From assembly GCA_012799825.1 (NCBI GenBank), contig JAAZKK010000091.1, forward strand, positions 1 to 40,007: 40,007 nt of DNA, written 5' to 3'. Both the position numbers and the translations under genes were made by a program. This document shows, in pieces, positions 1 to 9,329 of the stretch (position 1 is its first letter; each line of letters begins with the position of its first letter). The DNA comes from Clostridiaceae bacterium (GTDB taxonomy: Bacteria > Bacillota > Clostridia > Saccharofermentanales > DTU023). The notes beneath the pieces are model-generated. The model made no database searches. It was not told the origin of the DNA and was given only the letters and a program-made list of their open reading frames with translations.

Positions 1-88
1 CGGGCTCGATCACGCCTCGGAGGTTGGGAACCTTCCAATAGTCGAGGGCTTTTTTGCCGCAGATATATTTTCGAAGATAAGTAGCCAT
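1..88 (-). CDS. Partial hypothetical protein (N-terminus only)
   Basis: An open frame on the minus strand starts at an ATG (88-86) and runs off the left edge, giving 29 residues that begin MATYLRKYICGKKALDYW. There is no clear Shine-Dalgarno in front of the ATG, so the start is uncertain. The SALxYW-like stretch near the N-terminus faintly recalls AbiEi-like or DUF559-type proteins, but this is too little to assign a family. The composition looks protein-like, and no competing frame is open to the window edge. Confidence 0.4.
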   Translation of the reverse strand, partial: MATYLRKYICGKKALDYWKVPNLRGVIEP

Positions 89-169
89 GTGACAAGTTTA
101 ATGGAGTATGTGATGTTATTTGTCGACGTCTTTCCGACAAGAGCTCCCTTTAGCTGTCAATAACTGTCA

Positions 170-340
170 AAAAGGCGTGGAAATGCCGGGAGGAGAGGCG
201 GGTGATAACGTGGCAAGGCAGAAGATGACGGAAGAAGGCGGAGGATAACGAGGCATGGCGGGAGGAGAGGCGACGGGGCAAGGCAGTGAATGACGGGCTA
301 ATGTGGCGGAATGACGGAGGAAGGTTGAGAAATGACGGAG
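170..340. repeat. Degenerate purine-rich repeats in a gene-free stretch
   Basis: The DNA between the partial gene and the membrane protein contains imperfect purine-rich repeats. The block GGGAGGAGAGGCG...GGCAAGGCAG...ATGACGG occurs twice (from about 188 and about 260), and ATGACGG recurs several more times up to about 340. The minus-strand open frame across it is low-complexity (Pro/Ser/Arg-rich) and lacks a ribosome site, so I do not call it a gene. I see nothing else in 89-446. Confidence 0.5.
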
Positions 341-446
341 TAAAGCGGCTGATTTCCAGTTATTTAAAAATAATCGAAAAATTGACCTTCGGGGGTAAAG
401 AGGGGAAATTGTAGAGGGGTGGAAAGGCGGATGGAATCCGAGTTGG

Positions 447-480
447 TTAGTCATCGTGGGTTAATTTGCAAGATGACTAA
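447..480. other. 9-bp perfect inverted repeat downstream of the membrane protein gene
   Basis: TTAGTCATC (447-455) and GATGACTAA (472-480) are perfect complements separated by 16 nt. They lie just past the stop codon of the minus-strand membrane protein gene. This could be a weak transcription terminator for that gene, but there is no T-tract after the stem on the minus strand. Confidence 0.35.
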
Positions 481-486
481 TTTACT

Positions 487-1659
487 TCACATCAAATATT
501 TGAGATTTCTTATCATCATCCAGCCCCAAAAGACGATATTTAACAGCTTGAGAATGACGCTGCTTTCACGCCGTACGTACCAGTACGCTATTCCTTTTAG
601 CCATGTTGATTCTCTTTTTTCATGATCTCTGGCGCGTTTTCGATGAATCATAGTCCGGATGATCTCATACGTGTAGATCACGAGCATTACGGCGCCTGCA
701 GCGATGATGATGCCGTGGATAATCACAGTAAGTGCTTGGTCATCTCGTGTGAGCGGTTCAGGTGAATCTAGTCTTATACAGAGCAATTGGCAGATGATCA
801 GAGCGAGCCAAGCTGTGACTTTGAGATAGAGAACAGCTTTGTTTGGGGGAAGAGCATGATGTCTTTCTTCTTCTATTTGCATCGTATCTAGCGGGAAGAA
901 CTCAACATAATCTTCAAATATGTCCTGATTTAACCGATTCTTACGATGATGCTCAAAGGAGTCCTCTAACATCAGCTTCTTTGCTCTATACAAAAAGAGC
1001 CAAGCATCACTAATTGTAGGAATGAGACGCTCATAAAAAATGTTTAGGAAAATGGTATAGACTTTATAAAATTTTTCCTCAACTGCGCGAGAATTAACCT
1101 TACTTATACTCGGCTTTTTACTGTAGTATTCCAAGGGTATTTGGTATTCTGAGATTCGCCCGTTTGTTAAATAAAAAGTGAAGGTGTAGTCATTATATTT
1201 CTCTCCTATATCATCTGAGCTGTTGTTCCTCAGAACCCAATTATAGGTGACGAAGCGAACCATTCCAACCGGCAAAAGGATGAACTGCTCATCTTTTGGA
1301 GGCTGTAAGGCAATCCACTTTCCAGCCGTGTAGATACCTGTATTTTCAAGGACTTCCTTAAAATCTAAAGCCGCGATCTCTCTATTGATTTCATCAGGAG
1401 AAAACGATAAGCCTAGTCCAGACATACCGTTTGGTGTGTTATGAGAAAAATGCGAAGTGTACAAATAATAGTTGTAAAAAAATGCTACGGTTCCAATGAC
1501 TAATATCGCAATGGAGCCGGCAACAAAGTCAGTTTCGGTTGCATCCGTAAGCATGTAACGGATCAGTATAAACGTTAAACCGGCAAAAAAAAGACCGAGT
1601 ATAACCCGCCAAATTGAGAGACGAGGGCGATAAATCTTCTGCTCTATATGATAGCGCAC
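487..1659 (-). CDS. Predicted multi-pass membrane protein of unknown function
   Basis: The 390-residue product starts at GTG, with GGAGAA about 6 nt upstream. Two hydrophobic helices lie near the N-terminus (about residues 18-36 and 46-66). A soluble, mostly charged region of about 200 residues follows, then three more hydrophobic segments (about 276-295, 307-332 and 365-385). The arrangement suggests a membrane protein with a large central domain, probably cytoplasmic. I do not recognise the family: there is no transporter signature, kinase motif or protease active site. It stands alone between repeat-rich spacers. Codon use and the good ribosome site support a real gene. Confidence 0.8.
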   Translation of the reverse strand: MRYHIEQKIYRPRLSIWRVILGLFFAGLTFILIRYMLTDATETDFVAGSIAILVIGTVAFFYNYYLYTSHFSHNTPNGMSGLGLSFSPDEINREIAALDFKEVLENTGIYTAGKWIALQPPKDEQFILLPVGMVRFVTYNWVLRNNSSDDIGEKYNDYTFTFYLTNGRISEYQIPLEYYSKKPSISKVNSRAVEEKFYKVYTIFLNIFYERLIPTISDAWLFLYRAKKLMLEDSFEHHRKNRLNQDIFEDYVEFFPLDTMQIEEERHHALPPNKAVLYLKVTAWLALIICQLLCIRLDSPEPLTRDDQALTVIIHGIIIAAGAVMLVIYTYEIIRTMIHRKRARDHEKRESTWLKGIAYWYVRRESSVILKLLNIVFWGWMMIRNLKYLM

Positions 1660-1728
1660 GTAGGTTCTCCGATCTAATCTATAATCTATATAGGTGTATG
1701 TCTTCTAAGTGTATGTCTTCGCAATATG

Positions 1729-1903
1729 TCATCACTGAAATTATAGTTTCGCATCTTCACTAACATTATAGTTTCACTTCTTCACCGAAATTACAGCTCC
1801 GCGTCCTTACCGCAATTATAGTTTCGCGTCTTCACCACAATTGCAGCTCCGCTCCCTCACCATAATTACAGCTCGCATCTTCATCATAATTATAGCTTCG
1901 CGA
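1729..1903. repeat. 25-bp tandem repeat, about 7 copies
   Basis: A 25-bp unit with a core like ATTATAGTTTCGCGTCTTCA recurs with its ATTAYAG element at 1740, 1765, 1790, 1815, 1840, 1865 and 1889. The period is exactly 25 bp except for one base missing in the last unit. The copies differ by scattered substitutions, so the array is old. The array has no spacers. It lies in the 865-nt gene-free stretch upstream of the membrane protein gene. Confidence 0.85.
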
Positions 1904-1960
1904 AAGTGCTTAAAGTAAATAGAAGATAAAATAAGTCACCGTTGCCGGCGGTTCTACAAT

Positions 1961-2290
1961 TGCCTGATCTAATCGAAAGCGTACTGATCTTCCGCAAATC
2001 GCTCGCGAATCGCTGCGATTCGCTGTTTCCGACAACTCAAAAGACTGCTTGATTTTATCGTATGTGTACGGTAGCCTATGCCACCGTTTCTGATGACTCG
2101 AAAAGCTTTTTGCCCCTTACTGATGGTATTCAGCGAAAAAAGCTACTGTTTCAGATAACGTGAAAGATTGCCTGACCTAATCGAGAGCGCACTGCGCATT
2201 TTGAGGGTGTACTACGTATAGCGTGAATCTCCGTTTGCGACAACCCGAAAAACTGCTTGATCTAACCGAGGGCGCACTGCGGCGTACTGC
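1961..2290. repeat. Degenerate 208-bp higher-order duplication
   Basis: The motif TGCYTGAYCTAAYCG recurs at 1961, 2046 (more diverged), 2169 and 2254, with spacings of 85, 123 and 85 bp. The whole 208-bp block (1961-2168) is therefore imperfectly repeated from 2169, and each block contains two related half-units. Shared text includes GCGYACTG after the first motif and RCAACYCRAAA before the second. No open reading frame is maintained. Nothing else recognisable lies in 1904-2343. Confidence 0.65.
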
Positions 2291-2343
2291 GTTTTGCTGC
2301 GCTTACGCGCATCGCCGTTTCCAGCAGCTTCGATTTTGCTGGC

Positions 2344-2389
2344 AGTCAGCTTACATACACCAATAGAGTCAGCTTACATCCACCAATAG
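2344..2389. repeat. 23-bp direct repeat, two copies
   Basis: Two adjacent 23-bp units beginning AGTCAGCTTACAT start at 2344 and 2367 and differ by one base. They are followed by short 7-bp iterations of GCGACGG (about 2391-2416) and of GCGTTAG (near 2484). This is slippage-prone DNA downstream of the minus-strand pyrophosphatase operon. I see no clear terminator here. Confidence 0.7.
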
Positions 2390-2524
2390 AGGCGGCGGGC
2401 GACGGGCGACGGGCGTCAGTCGGTGTTCGGTATCAAAATCAACATCGAGCGCATACGACAAAATCTCGGTGGGCGGTGGACGTTAGGCGTTAGGCGCCAA
2501 TTTTATATCTACTAAAAGTTTCTT

Positions 2525-3313
2525 TTACAAACCGCGATAGAAGCGGTAGTCATTCTTTTCAATCTCAGCCATGGTTGGCATAGGGAAGAATTTCTGCTTC
2601 TCTTGGTCGGCCACCATAAACCCATGGCGAATCTTGCGGTAAGACTCCTTGGTAAAGGAAGTATCAAGGGTGATGGCTTTGATATATTTGTCATCCCGAC
2701 TGCGCAGATCAAGGACGGCGTCGCGCAACTTCGAAGGATGAACGCCTTCCAAAGGTGATTGTATGAGGAGATTCGTCTCGAAGTTCACAAGGAACTCGTC
2801 GACGTTCAAGTTCACCTGTACATATAACAGCCGCGGCACACTGATGATGTTCTCCGGGTTGGTAAACCATAGACCAAAGTCCCGCATGTTGTATTTGGCA
2901 AGGGTCAGCATGCTAAGAGGAGTGAGCTCAGCGTAGACACGAGGGTTTTGTTCTTCAACTGGGACGTACTTCCCCGGCGGAAGAGGATAGCAGGCTCCGT
3001 CCGAATTGGCGATGTAAAGAGTCTTTATAGCATCGATATCAATATGCTCCAGCACCCGATAACTGGAGATATACTTAGTCGCCTTGGGTCGCCCATCCGG
3101 GTGAGGTTTAAGTTGTTCTAGAGCTTCGTCAATCCGGAAATACGGATGCCTATAATTGATATCAATTTCAGCAAAGATCAGCTTGCCTGAATAAAAGGAG
3201 GCTGAACCATAGCTGTAGCGGAAGCCAAAGTCATCGGGCGTGAGCTGGCTTAGCACGAGGGAAGAGTTCGGATAGCAAATCATATAAAGATGTGGCTCAT
3301 AATTGTTTGTCAT
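2525..3313 (-). CDS. Hypothetical soluble protein coupled to the pyrophosphatase
   Basis: The 262-residue product starts at an ATG only 5 nt after the hppA stop codon. The G-rich end of hppA (TGGGGGTAA) serves as its probable ribosome site, so translation is likely coupled. It has no signal peptide and no membrane helix. It is rich in aromatic residues and prolines and looks like a folded cytoplasmic protein. I do not recognise the family or any catalytic motif. Its position makes it a candidate accessory or regulatory partner of the pyrophosphatase, but that is inference from gene order only. Confidence 0.85.
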   Translation of the reverse strand: MTNNYEPHLYMICYPNSSLVLSQLTPDDFGFRYSYGSASFYSGKLIFAEIDINYRHPYFRIDEALEQLKPHPDGRPKATKYISSYRVLEHIDIDAIKTLYIANSDGACYPLPPGKYVPVEEQNPRVYAELTPLSMLTLAKYNMRDFGLWFTNPENIISVPRLLYVQVNLNVDEFLVNFETNLLIQSPLEGVHPSKLRDAVLDLRSRDDKYIKAITLDTSFTKESYRKIRHGFMVADQEKQKFFPMPTMAEIEKNDYRFYRGL

Positions 3314-3318
3314 TTAAT

Positions 3319-5382
3319 TTACCCCCAATAAGCTTGTAACATTGGCGCTATCACCAGCGCCACCATGGACATAAGTTTAATCAGGATATTAAGAGCGGGA
3401 CCGGCAGTATCCTTAAAAGGGTCTCCAACTGTGTCGCCCACTACGGCAGCTTTATAAGCCTCACTGCTCCGACCGCCCTCCTCCTCTGCTTCCGCCATTT
3501 TCTTGGCGTTGTCCCATGCGCCTCCGGAATTTGACATAAATATGGCTAGGCCGACCCCCGTGATTGTGACGCCGATCAATAGTCCTAGCAGCATCTGATT
3601 GCCGCCCAAGAAACCGACGAGAACGGGCGCGATCAGAGCCACTAGACCTGGCGGCAGCATCTCCTTCAGCGCCGACTGAGTGGAAATATCAATACAGCGG
3701 CGGTAGTCAGGCGCCTGGGTGCCCGCTAAGATACCAGGCATCTCCCTAAACTGACGGCGAACTTCCGCAATCATCTGATAGGCAGCCTTGCCCACTGCAC
3801 TCATAGTAAGAGCTGAGAACAGGAAAGGTATCACCGAACCTATCAACATACCAACGATTACATTGGTGTTCGTAATGTCTACTGTACCAATCCCCGCCTG
3901 ATCCTTGAATGAAGAGAAAAGAATAATGGCCGTCAACGCCGCTGATCCAATCGCAAAACCTTTACCGATAGCAGCAGTAGTGTTGCCCACGGCGTCCAAA
4001 GAATCTGTGATTTGCCGAACTGATCGGGGCAACTCCGCCATTTCGGCCAGACCTCCGGCGTTGTCAGCAATGGGTCCATAGGCGTCCACAGCAAGTTGGA
4101 TACCAAGTGTCACCAGCATCCCCACCGCCGCAATACCCACGCCATAAAGTCCGGCCAATAGATAACTGCAAAGGACTGCTGCGGCAACAATCAGGACCGT
4201 GGGAAAAGCGCTGCGCATGCCAACGCTAATGCCTGTAATGATGGTCGTGGCGGGTCCGGTTTCAGTGGCTTTAAGGATGGAGACCACAGGCTTTTTTTCC
4301 GTGCCCGTGTAATATTCGGTGACCTGCCCTATGACAACACCTGCGACAAGACCAATGATGGTCGCACCGAAAATGTGATAGATGCCGACGTTCCCATAGG
4401 TCTCATCGCCGATAAGCACTTTCATCAAGATAAACACAAATACCGTTGCCGCGCCAGCGGCACCAAAAGTGCCGGCGTTGAGTGCCTTTTGAGGATCACT
4501 GCCGGGCTTGGTACGCACCACAAAGGTGCCCGCAATGGAGGCGACTACACCCACCGCCGCCACCAAAAGGGGCAGCAGCATCAATTTGATTTTAAGTTCA
4601 GCGCGGGCATTTAAACTAAGTCCAAGAATCATGGAGCCCACGATGGAGCCCACAAAGGATTCAAAAAGGTCGGCGCCCATGCCGGCTACATCGCCAACGT
4701 TGTCTCCGACGTTATCGGCGATGGTAGCAGGGTTACGGTAGTCATCCTCAGGAATGCCGGCTTCTACCTTACCCACCAAGTCGGCGCCCACGTCGGCTGC
4801 CTTCGTGAAGATACCGCCGCCCACCCTAGAAAAGAGTGCGGTAGAGGACGCTCCTAGGGAAAAAGCTGTGCCAAGCGGTAGAATCACCGTATCTAAGGTC
4901 ACCTCATCGGCACCGTAGACACAGATGCCAAAAAATAGCACCAGAAAAAGTCCGATCAAAGCCAATCCCACTACACTCATTCCCATGACGGAACCGCCGG
5001 AAAAAGCCACCTGAAGAGCCGCATTAAGCCCATTATCATTGGCAGCTTGCGTCGTACGGGAGTTGGCCGCAGTTGCTACACGCATGCCTATAAACCCTGC
5101 CAAGGCAGACGCAACAGCGCCCAACAAGAATGCCACGCTTTGAAGACGCAGGGCACCCTGATTGCCAACAGCCAGCAAAATGGTGACCAACAGGATGAAA
5201 GGCGTTAACACCTTGTATTCCCGCGAGAGGAAAGCCATGGCACCCTCAGCGATGTGACCACCGATTTTTTTAAGCGTCGGGTTGGTAACTTCTTGGCGAT
5301 AGATCCACCTCGTTTTACCAACGACAAACATCAATGCGAGCAGACCGCCACCTAAGGCGATATACAAAGCAGTAGAGATCAC
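3319..5382 (-). CDS. hppA: Membrane-bound ion-translocating pyrophosphatase, K+-dependent type
   Basis: This integral membrane enzyme hydrolyses cytoplasmic pyrophosphate and exports H+ and/or Na+. The product is about 687 residues, normal for the family, with about 16 hydrophobic segments. The substrate and Mg2+ site is clear: [18 protein letters not shown], followed by [20 protein letters not shown] second acidic site near the C-terminus includes GGAWDNAKK and [14 protein letters not shown]. The segment [16 protein letters not shown] carries Ala where K+-independent enzymes have Lys, so I infer the K+-dependent subclass; sequence reading alone does not settle Na+ versus H+. The frame is open upstream to GTG 5406 and ATG 5400, but only AAAGGA (5397-5392) looks like a ribosome site. 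It is spaced best for GTG 5382, which I chose. Confidence 0.97.
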   Translation of the reverse strand: MISTALYIALGGGLLALMFVVGKTRWIYRQEVTNPTLKKIGGHIAEGAMAFLSREYKVLTPFILLVTILLAVGNQGALRLQSVAFLLGAVASALAGFIGMRVATAANSRTTQAANDNGLNAALQVAFSGGSVMGMSVVGLALIGLFLVLFFGICVYGADEVTLDTVILPLGTAFSLGASSTALFSRVGGGIFTKAADVGADLVGKVEAGIPEDDYRNPATIADNVGDNVGDVAGMGADLFESFVGSIVGSMILGLSLNARAELKIKLMLLPLLVAAVGVVASIAGTFVVRTKPGSDPQKALNAGTFGAAGAATVFVFILMKVLIGDETYGNVGIYHIFGATIIGLVAGVVIGQVTEYYTGTEKKPVVSILKATETGPATTIITGISVGMRSAFPTVLIVAAAVLCSYLLAGLYGVGIAAVGMLVTLGIQLAVDAYGPIADNAGGLAEMAELPRSVRQITDSLDAVGNTTAAIGKGFAIGSAALTAIILFSSFKDQAGIGTVDITNTNVIVGMLIGSVIPFLFSALTMSAVGKAAYQMIAEVRRQFREMPGILAGTQAPDYRRCIDISTQSALKEMLPPGLVALIAPVLVGFLGGNQMLLGLLIGVTITGVGLAIFMSNSGGAWDNAKKMAEAEEEGGRSSEAYKAAVVGDTVGDPFKDTAGPALNILIKLMSMVALVIAPMLQAYWG

Positions 5383-5529
5383 TGACACCATTCCTTTCAT
5401 AAACACAGACGCAGAAGAGCATAATTATCAGACAAGGTCACAAATGCACATATTTTTAGACAAGCACACTTTAATCCATCCTGAGCGCCTATGGCAAGGC
5501 TTAACCCGGAAAGTCTGAAAAAACAGCGA

Positions 5530-5865
5530 TTCTGACCATCTTTTCGTGTAAACTTCACTCTCGTTTCTTTATGATATTATCCACTATTCCGTACATCTTG
5601 ACAGCGTTTTTGTATATACTTTCGCTCTCATTTCTCTTTGGAAACTGTAACCGTGCCGTACATCTTGACATCACTCATGTGTTAACTTATATCCTCGTTT
5701 CACATGTAAAAACTGCAACCATGCCGTACGTCTTGACAGAATTCGCGTGTATGCTTTCGCCCTCGTTTTTATGTAAAAATTGCAACAATTCTGCGCTCTG
5801 ATAGCATTTTTGTGTAAACTTTCACTGTTATTTTTCTCGCTTTTTGACCGTAAAATGCTATTATT
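5530..5865. repeat. 67-bp degenerate tandem repeat, about 5 copies
   Basis: Between hppA and the liv operon a unit of about 67 bp repeats. The phrase GTACRTCTTGACA starts at 5591, 5658 and 5726, with more diverged copies before (GACCATC at 5533) and after (about 5800). Each unit also carries a CTCTCGTTTYTTTATG-like and a TGTAAAAACTGCAAC-like stretch. Three copies contain a perfect TTGACA on the plus strand; the middle one has TATATC 17 nt further on and could act as a promoter. The open frames across it have no ribosome site, and the period is not a multiple of three. Confidence 0.75.
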
Positions 5866-6014
5866 CGTCAAATCATCAATGAAATGAAGTAGATTAGCTC
5901 AATAGTTCAGTTAGTACGCAGATTGACTTTTCCTCGTATAATCTTCAAAATACGTGCATATTTAACTATATTTCATTTTTTAGTAAATCTATGGATCAAA
6001 GGAGAAAAGAAAAA

Positions 6015-7265
6015 ATGAAGAGAAAATCATATTTCACTTTTGCAGTCGCTCTGATGCTCTGTCTGACACTGCTTGTGGGGTGTGCGGGTCAAACCACGAA
6101 ACCGACGGAAACCGACGGGCCGGCAACACCATCCGGAACAGACACAGCGCCCTCAGAGAGCAAACAAGACGAAACGGATCCTGGAACGTCGACTGATACG
6201 GCACCTATTAAATTAGGCGGCATTGGTCCTCTAACCGGTAGCGCGGCTGTTTACGGCGTTGCTGTGGCCAACGGCGCAAAGATTGCCGTCGATGAAATCA
6301 ATGCATTAGGCGGCATGCAGTTTGAACTGAACTTTCAAGATGATGAGCACGACGCAGAAAAATCGGTCAATGCTTACAACATGTTGAAAGACTGGGGCAT
6401 GCAAATATTGGTCGGAACCGTCACCACTGATCCCTGCATCGCTGTAGCAGCAGAAAGTTTCAGCGACCGCATCTTCACACTGACGCCCTCTGCTTCGTCG
6501 CCTGCCGTTGTCGAAGGTAAAGACAATGTTTACCAGATGTGTTTCAGTGACTTAAACCAAGGTATCGCTTCGGCGCAGTACATTCAAGAAAAGGGGCTCG
6601 GTACAAAAGTTGCGATTATCTACAACAATGCTGATGCCTATTCGACAGGTATTTACAATAAATTTATTAGTGAAGCTGCAGACAAAAACCTTGAAGTTGT
6701 AAGCTCAACAACATTCACAGATGATACGGCAAACGATTTCTCCGTTCAGTTGATGGAAGCGCAAAAAGCCGGAGCTGATTTACTTTTCCTTCCGATTTAT
6801 TACGAACCGTCCTCGCTCATTTTGGCACAGGCTGATTCGATGGATTATGAACCGGCTTTCTTCGGAGTTGATGGTATGGATGGCATTTTGACAATGGAAA
6901 ACTTCAACACTGAGCTGGCTGAAGGCGTCATGCTATTAACTCCATTTGCCGCGGATGCGACAGACGACCTGACAGTGTCTTTTGTCGCAAAATATAAAGA
7001 ACTTTATAATGAAATCCCGAACCAGTTTGCCGCCGACGGTTATGACTCGGTCTATGCTATCTACGAAGCGCTGAAAGACAGCAATGTCACGGCTGAGACA
7101 CCTGCCAACGAATTATGTGATCTGCTTATTGGGATATTCAGTGGTGGAGATTTCGTATTTAACGGGCTAACTGGCGTAGATATGACTTGGTCAGAAACGG
7201 GTGAAGTTGCAAAAGCCCCGAAGGGGATGGTCATCGAAAACGGGGTTTACATCGGTATGGATTAA
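6015..7265 (+). CDS. livJ: Branched-chain amino-acid-type ABC transporter substrate-binding lipoprotein
   Basis: This is the extracytoplasmic binding protein of the liv importer. It starts at ATG 6015, with GGAG 10 nt upstream; the in-frame ATG at 5991 has no ribosome site. A lipoprotein signal peptide ends LTLLVGC (Cys23), followed by a Thr/Pro/Glu-rich linker to about residue 65. The type-1 periplasmic-binding fold follows, opening with IKLGGIGPLTGSAAVYG and the typical GAKIAVDEINALGG. The length of 416 residues is normal. A TATAAT hexamer at 5937-5942 could be the -10 of its promoter, though I see no well-spaced -35. A hairpin terminator follows the gene. The ligand is likely branched-chain or related amino acids, but family members also bind amides and urea. 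Confidence 0.95.
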   Translation: MKRKSYFTFAVALMLCLTLLVGCAGQTTKPTETDGPATPSGTDTAPSESKQDETDPGTSTDTAPIKLGGIGPLTGSAAVYGVAVANGAKIAVDEINALGGMQFELNFQDDEHDAEKSVNAYNMLKDWGMQILVGTVTTDPCIAVAAESFSDRIFTLTPSASSPAVVEGKDNVYQMCFSDLNQGIASAQYIQEKGLGTKVAIIYNNADAYSTGIYNKFISEAADKNLEVVSSTTFTDDTANDFSVQLMEAQKAGADLLFLPIYYEPSSLILAQADSMDYEPAFFGVDGMDGILTMENFNTELAEGVMLLTPFAADATDDLTVSFVAKYKELYNEIPNQFAADGYDSVYAIYEALKDSNVTAETPANELCDLLIGIFSGGDFVFNGLTGVDMTWSETGEVAKAPKGMVIENGVYIGMD

Positions 7266-7308
7266 TTAAACACATAGTGTGTTTAGCATGTATATGCGAT
7301 CAACTCTT

Positions 7309-7347
7309 GCGTCGGAAAGGTGGCGACACCTTTCTGACGCTGTTTTT
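7309..7347 (+). terminator. Intrinsic terminator/attenuator between livJ and livH
   Basis: GCGTCGGAAAGGTG (7309-7322) pairs with CACCTTTCTGACGC (7327-7340), with one G-T mismatch, around a GCGA loop. A TGTTTTTG tract follows. This is a strong Rho-independent terminator shape inside the operon. It probably keeps livJ mRNA more abundant than the permease and ATPase mRNA. Confidence 0.85.
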
Positions 7348-7365
7348 GCACGTTAGGATATGTTT

Positions 7366-8247
7366 ATGACTTTTTTATCCTATCTAATATCAGGTATTAG
7401 TCTCGGCAGCATCTACGCGATCATTGCCCTCGGTTATACGATGGTTTACGGTATCGCTAAGATGCTAAATTTTGCCCATGGCGATGTTATTATGGTCGGC
7501 GGTTACATGTCCTTTATGGCCACGACCAATTTCGGTTGGCCGCCGCTTCTCTCCGTCTTATTCGCAATGGGTGTTTGTACCGTACTTGGCATCTTGATTG
7601 AGCAACTTGCTTACAAGCCGTTGCGATCGGCACCGTCTTTGGCTGTCCTCATTACGGCAATAGGAGTCAGCTATTTTCTACAAAATGCGGCGCTTCTCAT
7701 CTGGTCCCCCAATCCGAAAAGTTTTACCTCAGTCGTACTCTTCGATTCTGTGCGTCTTTTTGACGGGAAGTTGATTATCTCGGGCACCACCATCGTCACG
7801 ATTGTCGCTTGCATCATCATCATTGTGGCTTTGAATACCATCGTCAACAAAACAAAGGTTGGCAAAGCCATGCGCGCAGTCTCTGAAGATAAAGACGTCG
7901 CTCAACTTATGGGAATTAGCGTGAATAAGACCATCTCCATAACCTTCGCCATTGGCAGCGCACTTGCTGCTGTGGCGGGTGTTCTGCTCTGCTCTGCGTA
8001 CCCGATTCTTATGCCTACAACGGGTGCTATGCCCGGTATCAAGGCTTTTACGGCTGCGGTCTTCGGAGGCATAGGATCGATACCTGGCGCATTCCTAGGC
8101 GGAATTTTACTCGGCGTCATTGAAATACTCGGCAAGGCTTACATCTCCACCCAGTTATCTGATGCGATCGTTTTCGCCGTATTGATCATTATCTTGCTCG
8201 TTAAACCTACCGGCCTGCTCGGGAAAAAAGTGTTGGTCAAGGTGTAA
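7366..8247 (+). CDS. livH: Branched-chain amino-acid ABC transporter permease LivH
   Basis: This is one of the two membrane subunits of the liv importer. It has 293 residues with about eight hydrophobic helices and begins MTFLSYLISGISLGSIYAI. The family hallmark GYTMVYGIAKMLNFAHGD is at about residues 24-41. The cytoplasmic ATPase-coupling loop includes GKAMRAVSEDKDVAQLMGI. AGGA at 7355-7358 suits ATG 7366 (7-nt spacing) rather than the in-frame ATG at 7360. It lies just past the livJ terminator and 2 nt before livM. Confidence 0.95.
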   Translation: MTFLSYLISGISLGSIYAIIALGYTMVYGIAKMLNFAHGDVIMVGGYMSFMATTNFGWPPLLSVLFAMGVCTVLGILIEQLAYKPLRSAPSLAVLITAIGVSYFLQNAALLIWSPNPKSFTSVVLFDSVRLFDGKLIISGTTIVTIVACIIIIVALNTIVNKTKVGKAMRAVSEDKDVAQLMGISVNKTISITFAIGSALAAVAGVLLCSAYPILMPTTGAMPGIKAFTAAVFGGIGSIPGAFLGGILLGVIEILGKAYISTQLSDAIVFAVLIIILLVKPTGLLGKKVLVKV

Positions 8248-8249
8248 CC

Positions 8250-9329
8250 ATGAAAAGTTTAAAATCACGATATAATATCGACAACTGGCTAACGTACGGC
8301 CTCGTCATCTTCGCTTACATTGTTATGCGCATCTTGATCGCCAACGGCAAAGTTTCCTTTGCTCTGCAAGGTCAACTCGTACCCATTACAGTTTACATAG
8401 TGATGGCTGTCTCATTAAACTTGACCGTCGGCGTGCTCGGCGAACTGAGCCTCGGACATGCCGGTTTTATGAGTGTAGGCGCCTTTAGCGGAGCTATTTC
8501 AGCTACATTATTGGAGTTATCAGTTAGAACTACACTGCCGGCGTGGATGCGCCTTGCGTTAGCTATGATTATTGGAGGCATCGTCGCCGGATTTTTTGGC
8601 TTTCTTATCGGTATCCCTGTCCTGCGTCTGGAGGGCGACTATCTTGCGATTGTCACCCTCGCGTTTGGTGAAATTATCAAGAACGTGATCAACGTCATCT
8701 ATATTGGTTACGACGCAAATGGCATCCGAATTAGCACTGAAAGCGCCAACGCGCTTAATCTCGGCGAAAATGGCAAAATAATTTTAAGTGGGCCCATGGG
8801 CGCAATCGGCATTACGAAGATATCTACATTCACCGCTGGTTTTATTCTCATATTAATCACTTTGTTCATTGTCCTAAACCTCATTAACAGCAGGGCGGGG
8901 CGCGCGATCAAGGCGGTTAGAGATAACAAAATCGCAGCCGAGTCCGTCGGCATCTCCACTTGGAAATATCGCATGATGGCTTTTGTCACATCTGCAGCGC
9001 TTGCAGGCGCTGCCGGCGCCCTGTACGCGCTCAACTATTCCACCGTTGTCGCCCGAAAATTTGACTTTAACACATCTATTCTCGTGCTTGTCTTTGTCGT
9101 CTTAGGCCGCATGGGTAACATTCGCGGATCCATCATTGCGGCGACGGTTCTGACCGTTTTACCTGAATTATTGCGCACCTTTAATGAAGTGCGTATGCTC
9201 GTTTATGCCGTCATCTTGATCCTCGTTATGTTAGTCAGAAATAACACGACGCTTCAACATCTCTATCAAAGAATAGTCACAAAGTTAAGATATGATCGCC
9301 CGCCTGCGGAAGAAGGAGACGAAGCATGA
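8250..9329 (+). CDS. livM: Branched-chain amino-acid ABC transporter permease LivM
   Basis: This is the second liv membrane subunit, with 359 residues and about nine to ten hydrophobic helices. Family hallmarks are LGELSLGHAGFMSVGAF (about 68-84), the LRLEGDYLAIVTLAFGEI segment, and the coupling loop SRAGRAIKAVRDNKIAAESV. The start is ATG 8250, 2 nt after the livH stop; AAGGTG at the end of livH can serve as the ribosome site. The 3' end overlaps livG by ATGA, so translation is coupled. Confidence 0.95.
   Translation: MKSLKSRYNIDNWLTYGLVIFAYIVMRILIANGKVSFALQGQLVPITVYIVMAVSLNLTVGVLGELSLGHAGFMSVGAFSGAISATLLELSVRTTLPAWMRLALAMIIGGIVAGFFGFLIGIPVLRLEGDYLAIVTLAFGEIIKNVINVIYIGYDANGIRISTESANALNLGENGKIILSGPMGAIGITKISTFTAGFILILITLFIVLNLINSRAGRAIKAVRDNKIAAESVGISTWKYRMMAFVTSAALAGAAGALYALNYSTVVARKFDFNTSILVLVFVVLGRMGNIRGSIIAATVLTVLPELLRTFNEVRMLVYAVILILVMLVRNNTTLQHLYQRIVTKLRYDRPPAEEGDEA

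Noticed and set aside
167-454. 95-residue minus-strand open frame
   Set aside because: It is low-complexity Pro/Ser/Arg translation of purine-rich repeats, with no ribosome site.
1729-1903. Possible CRISPR array
   Set aside because: The 25-bp units abut one another without unique spacers, and no cas genes are present.
5571-5801. 76-residue plus-strand open frame across the 67-bp repeats
   Set aside because: It is a translation of degenerate non-coding repeats. The period is not a multiple of three and there is no ribosome site.
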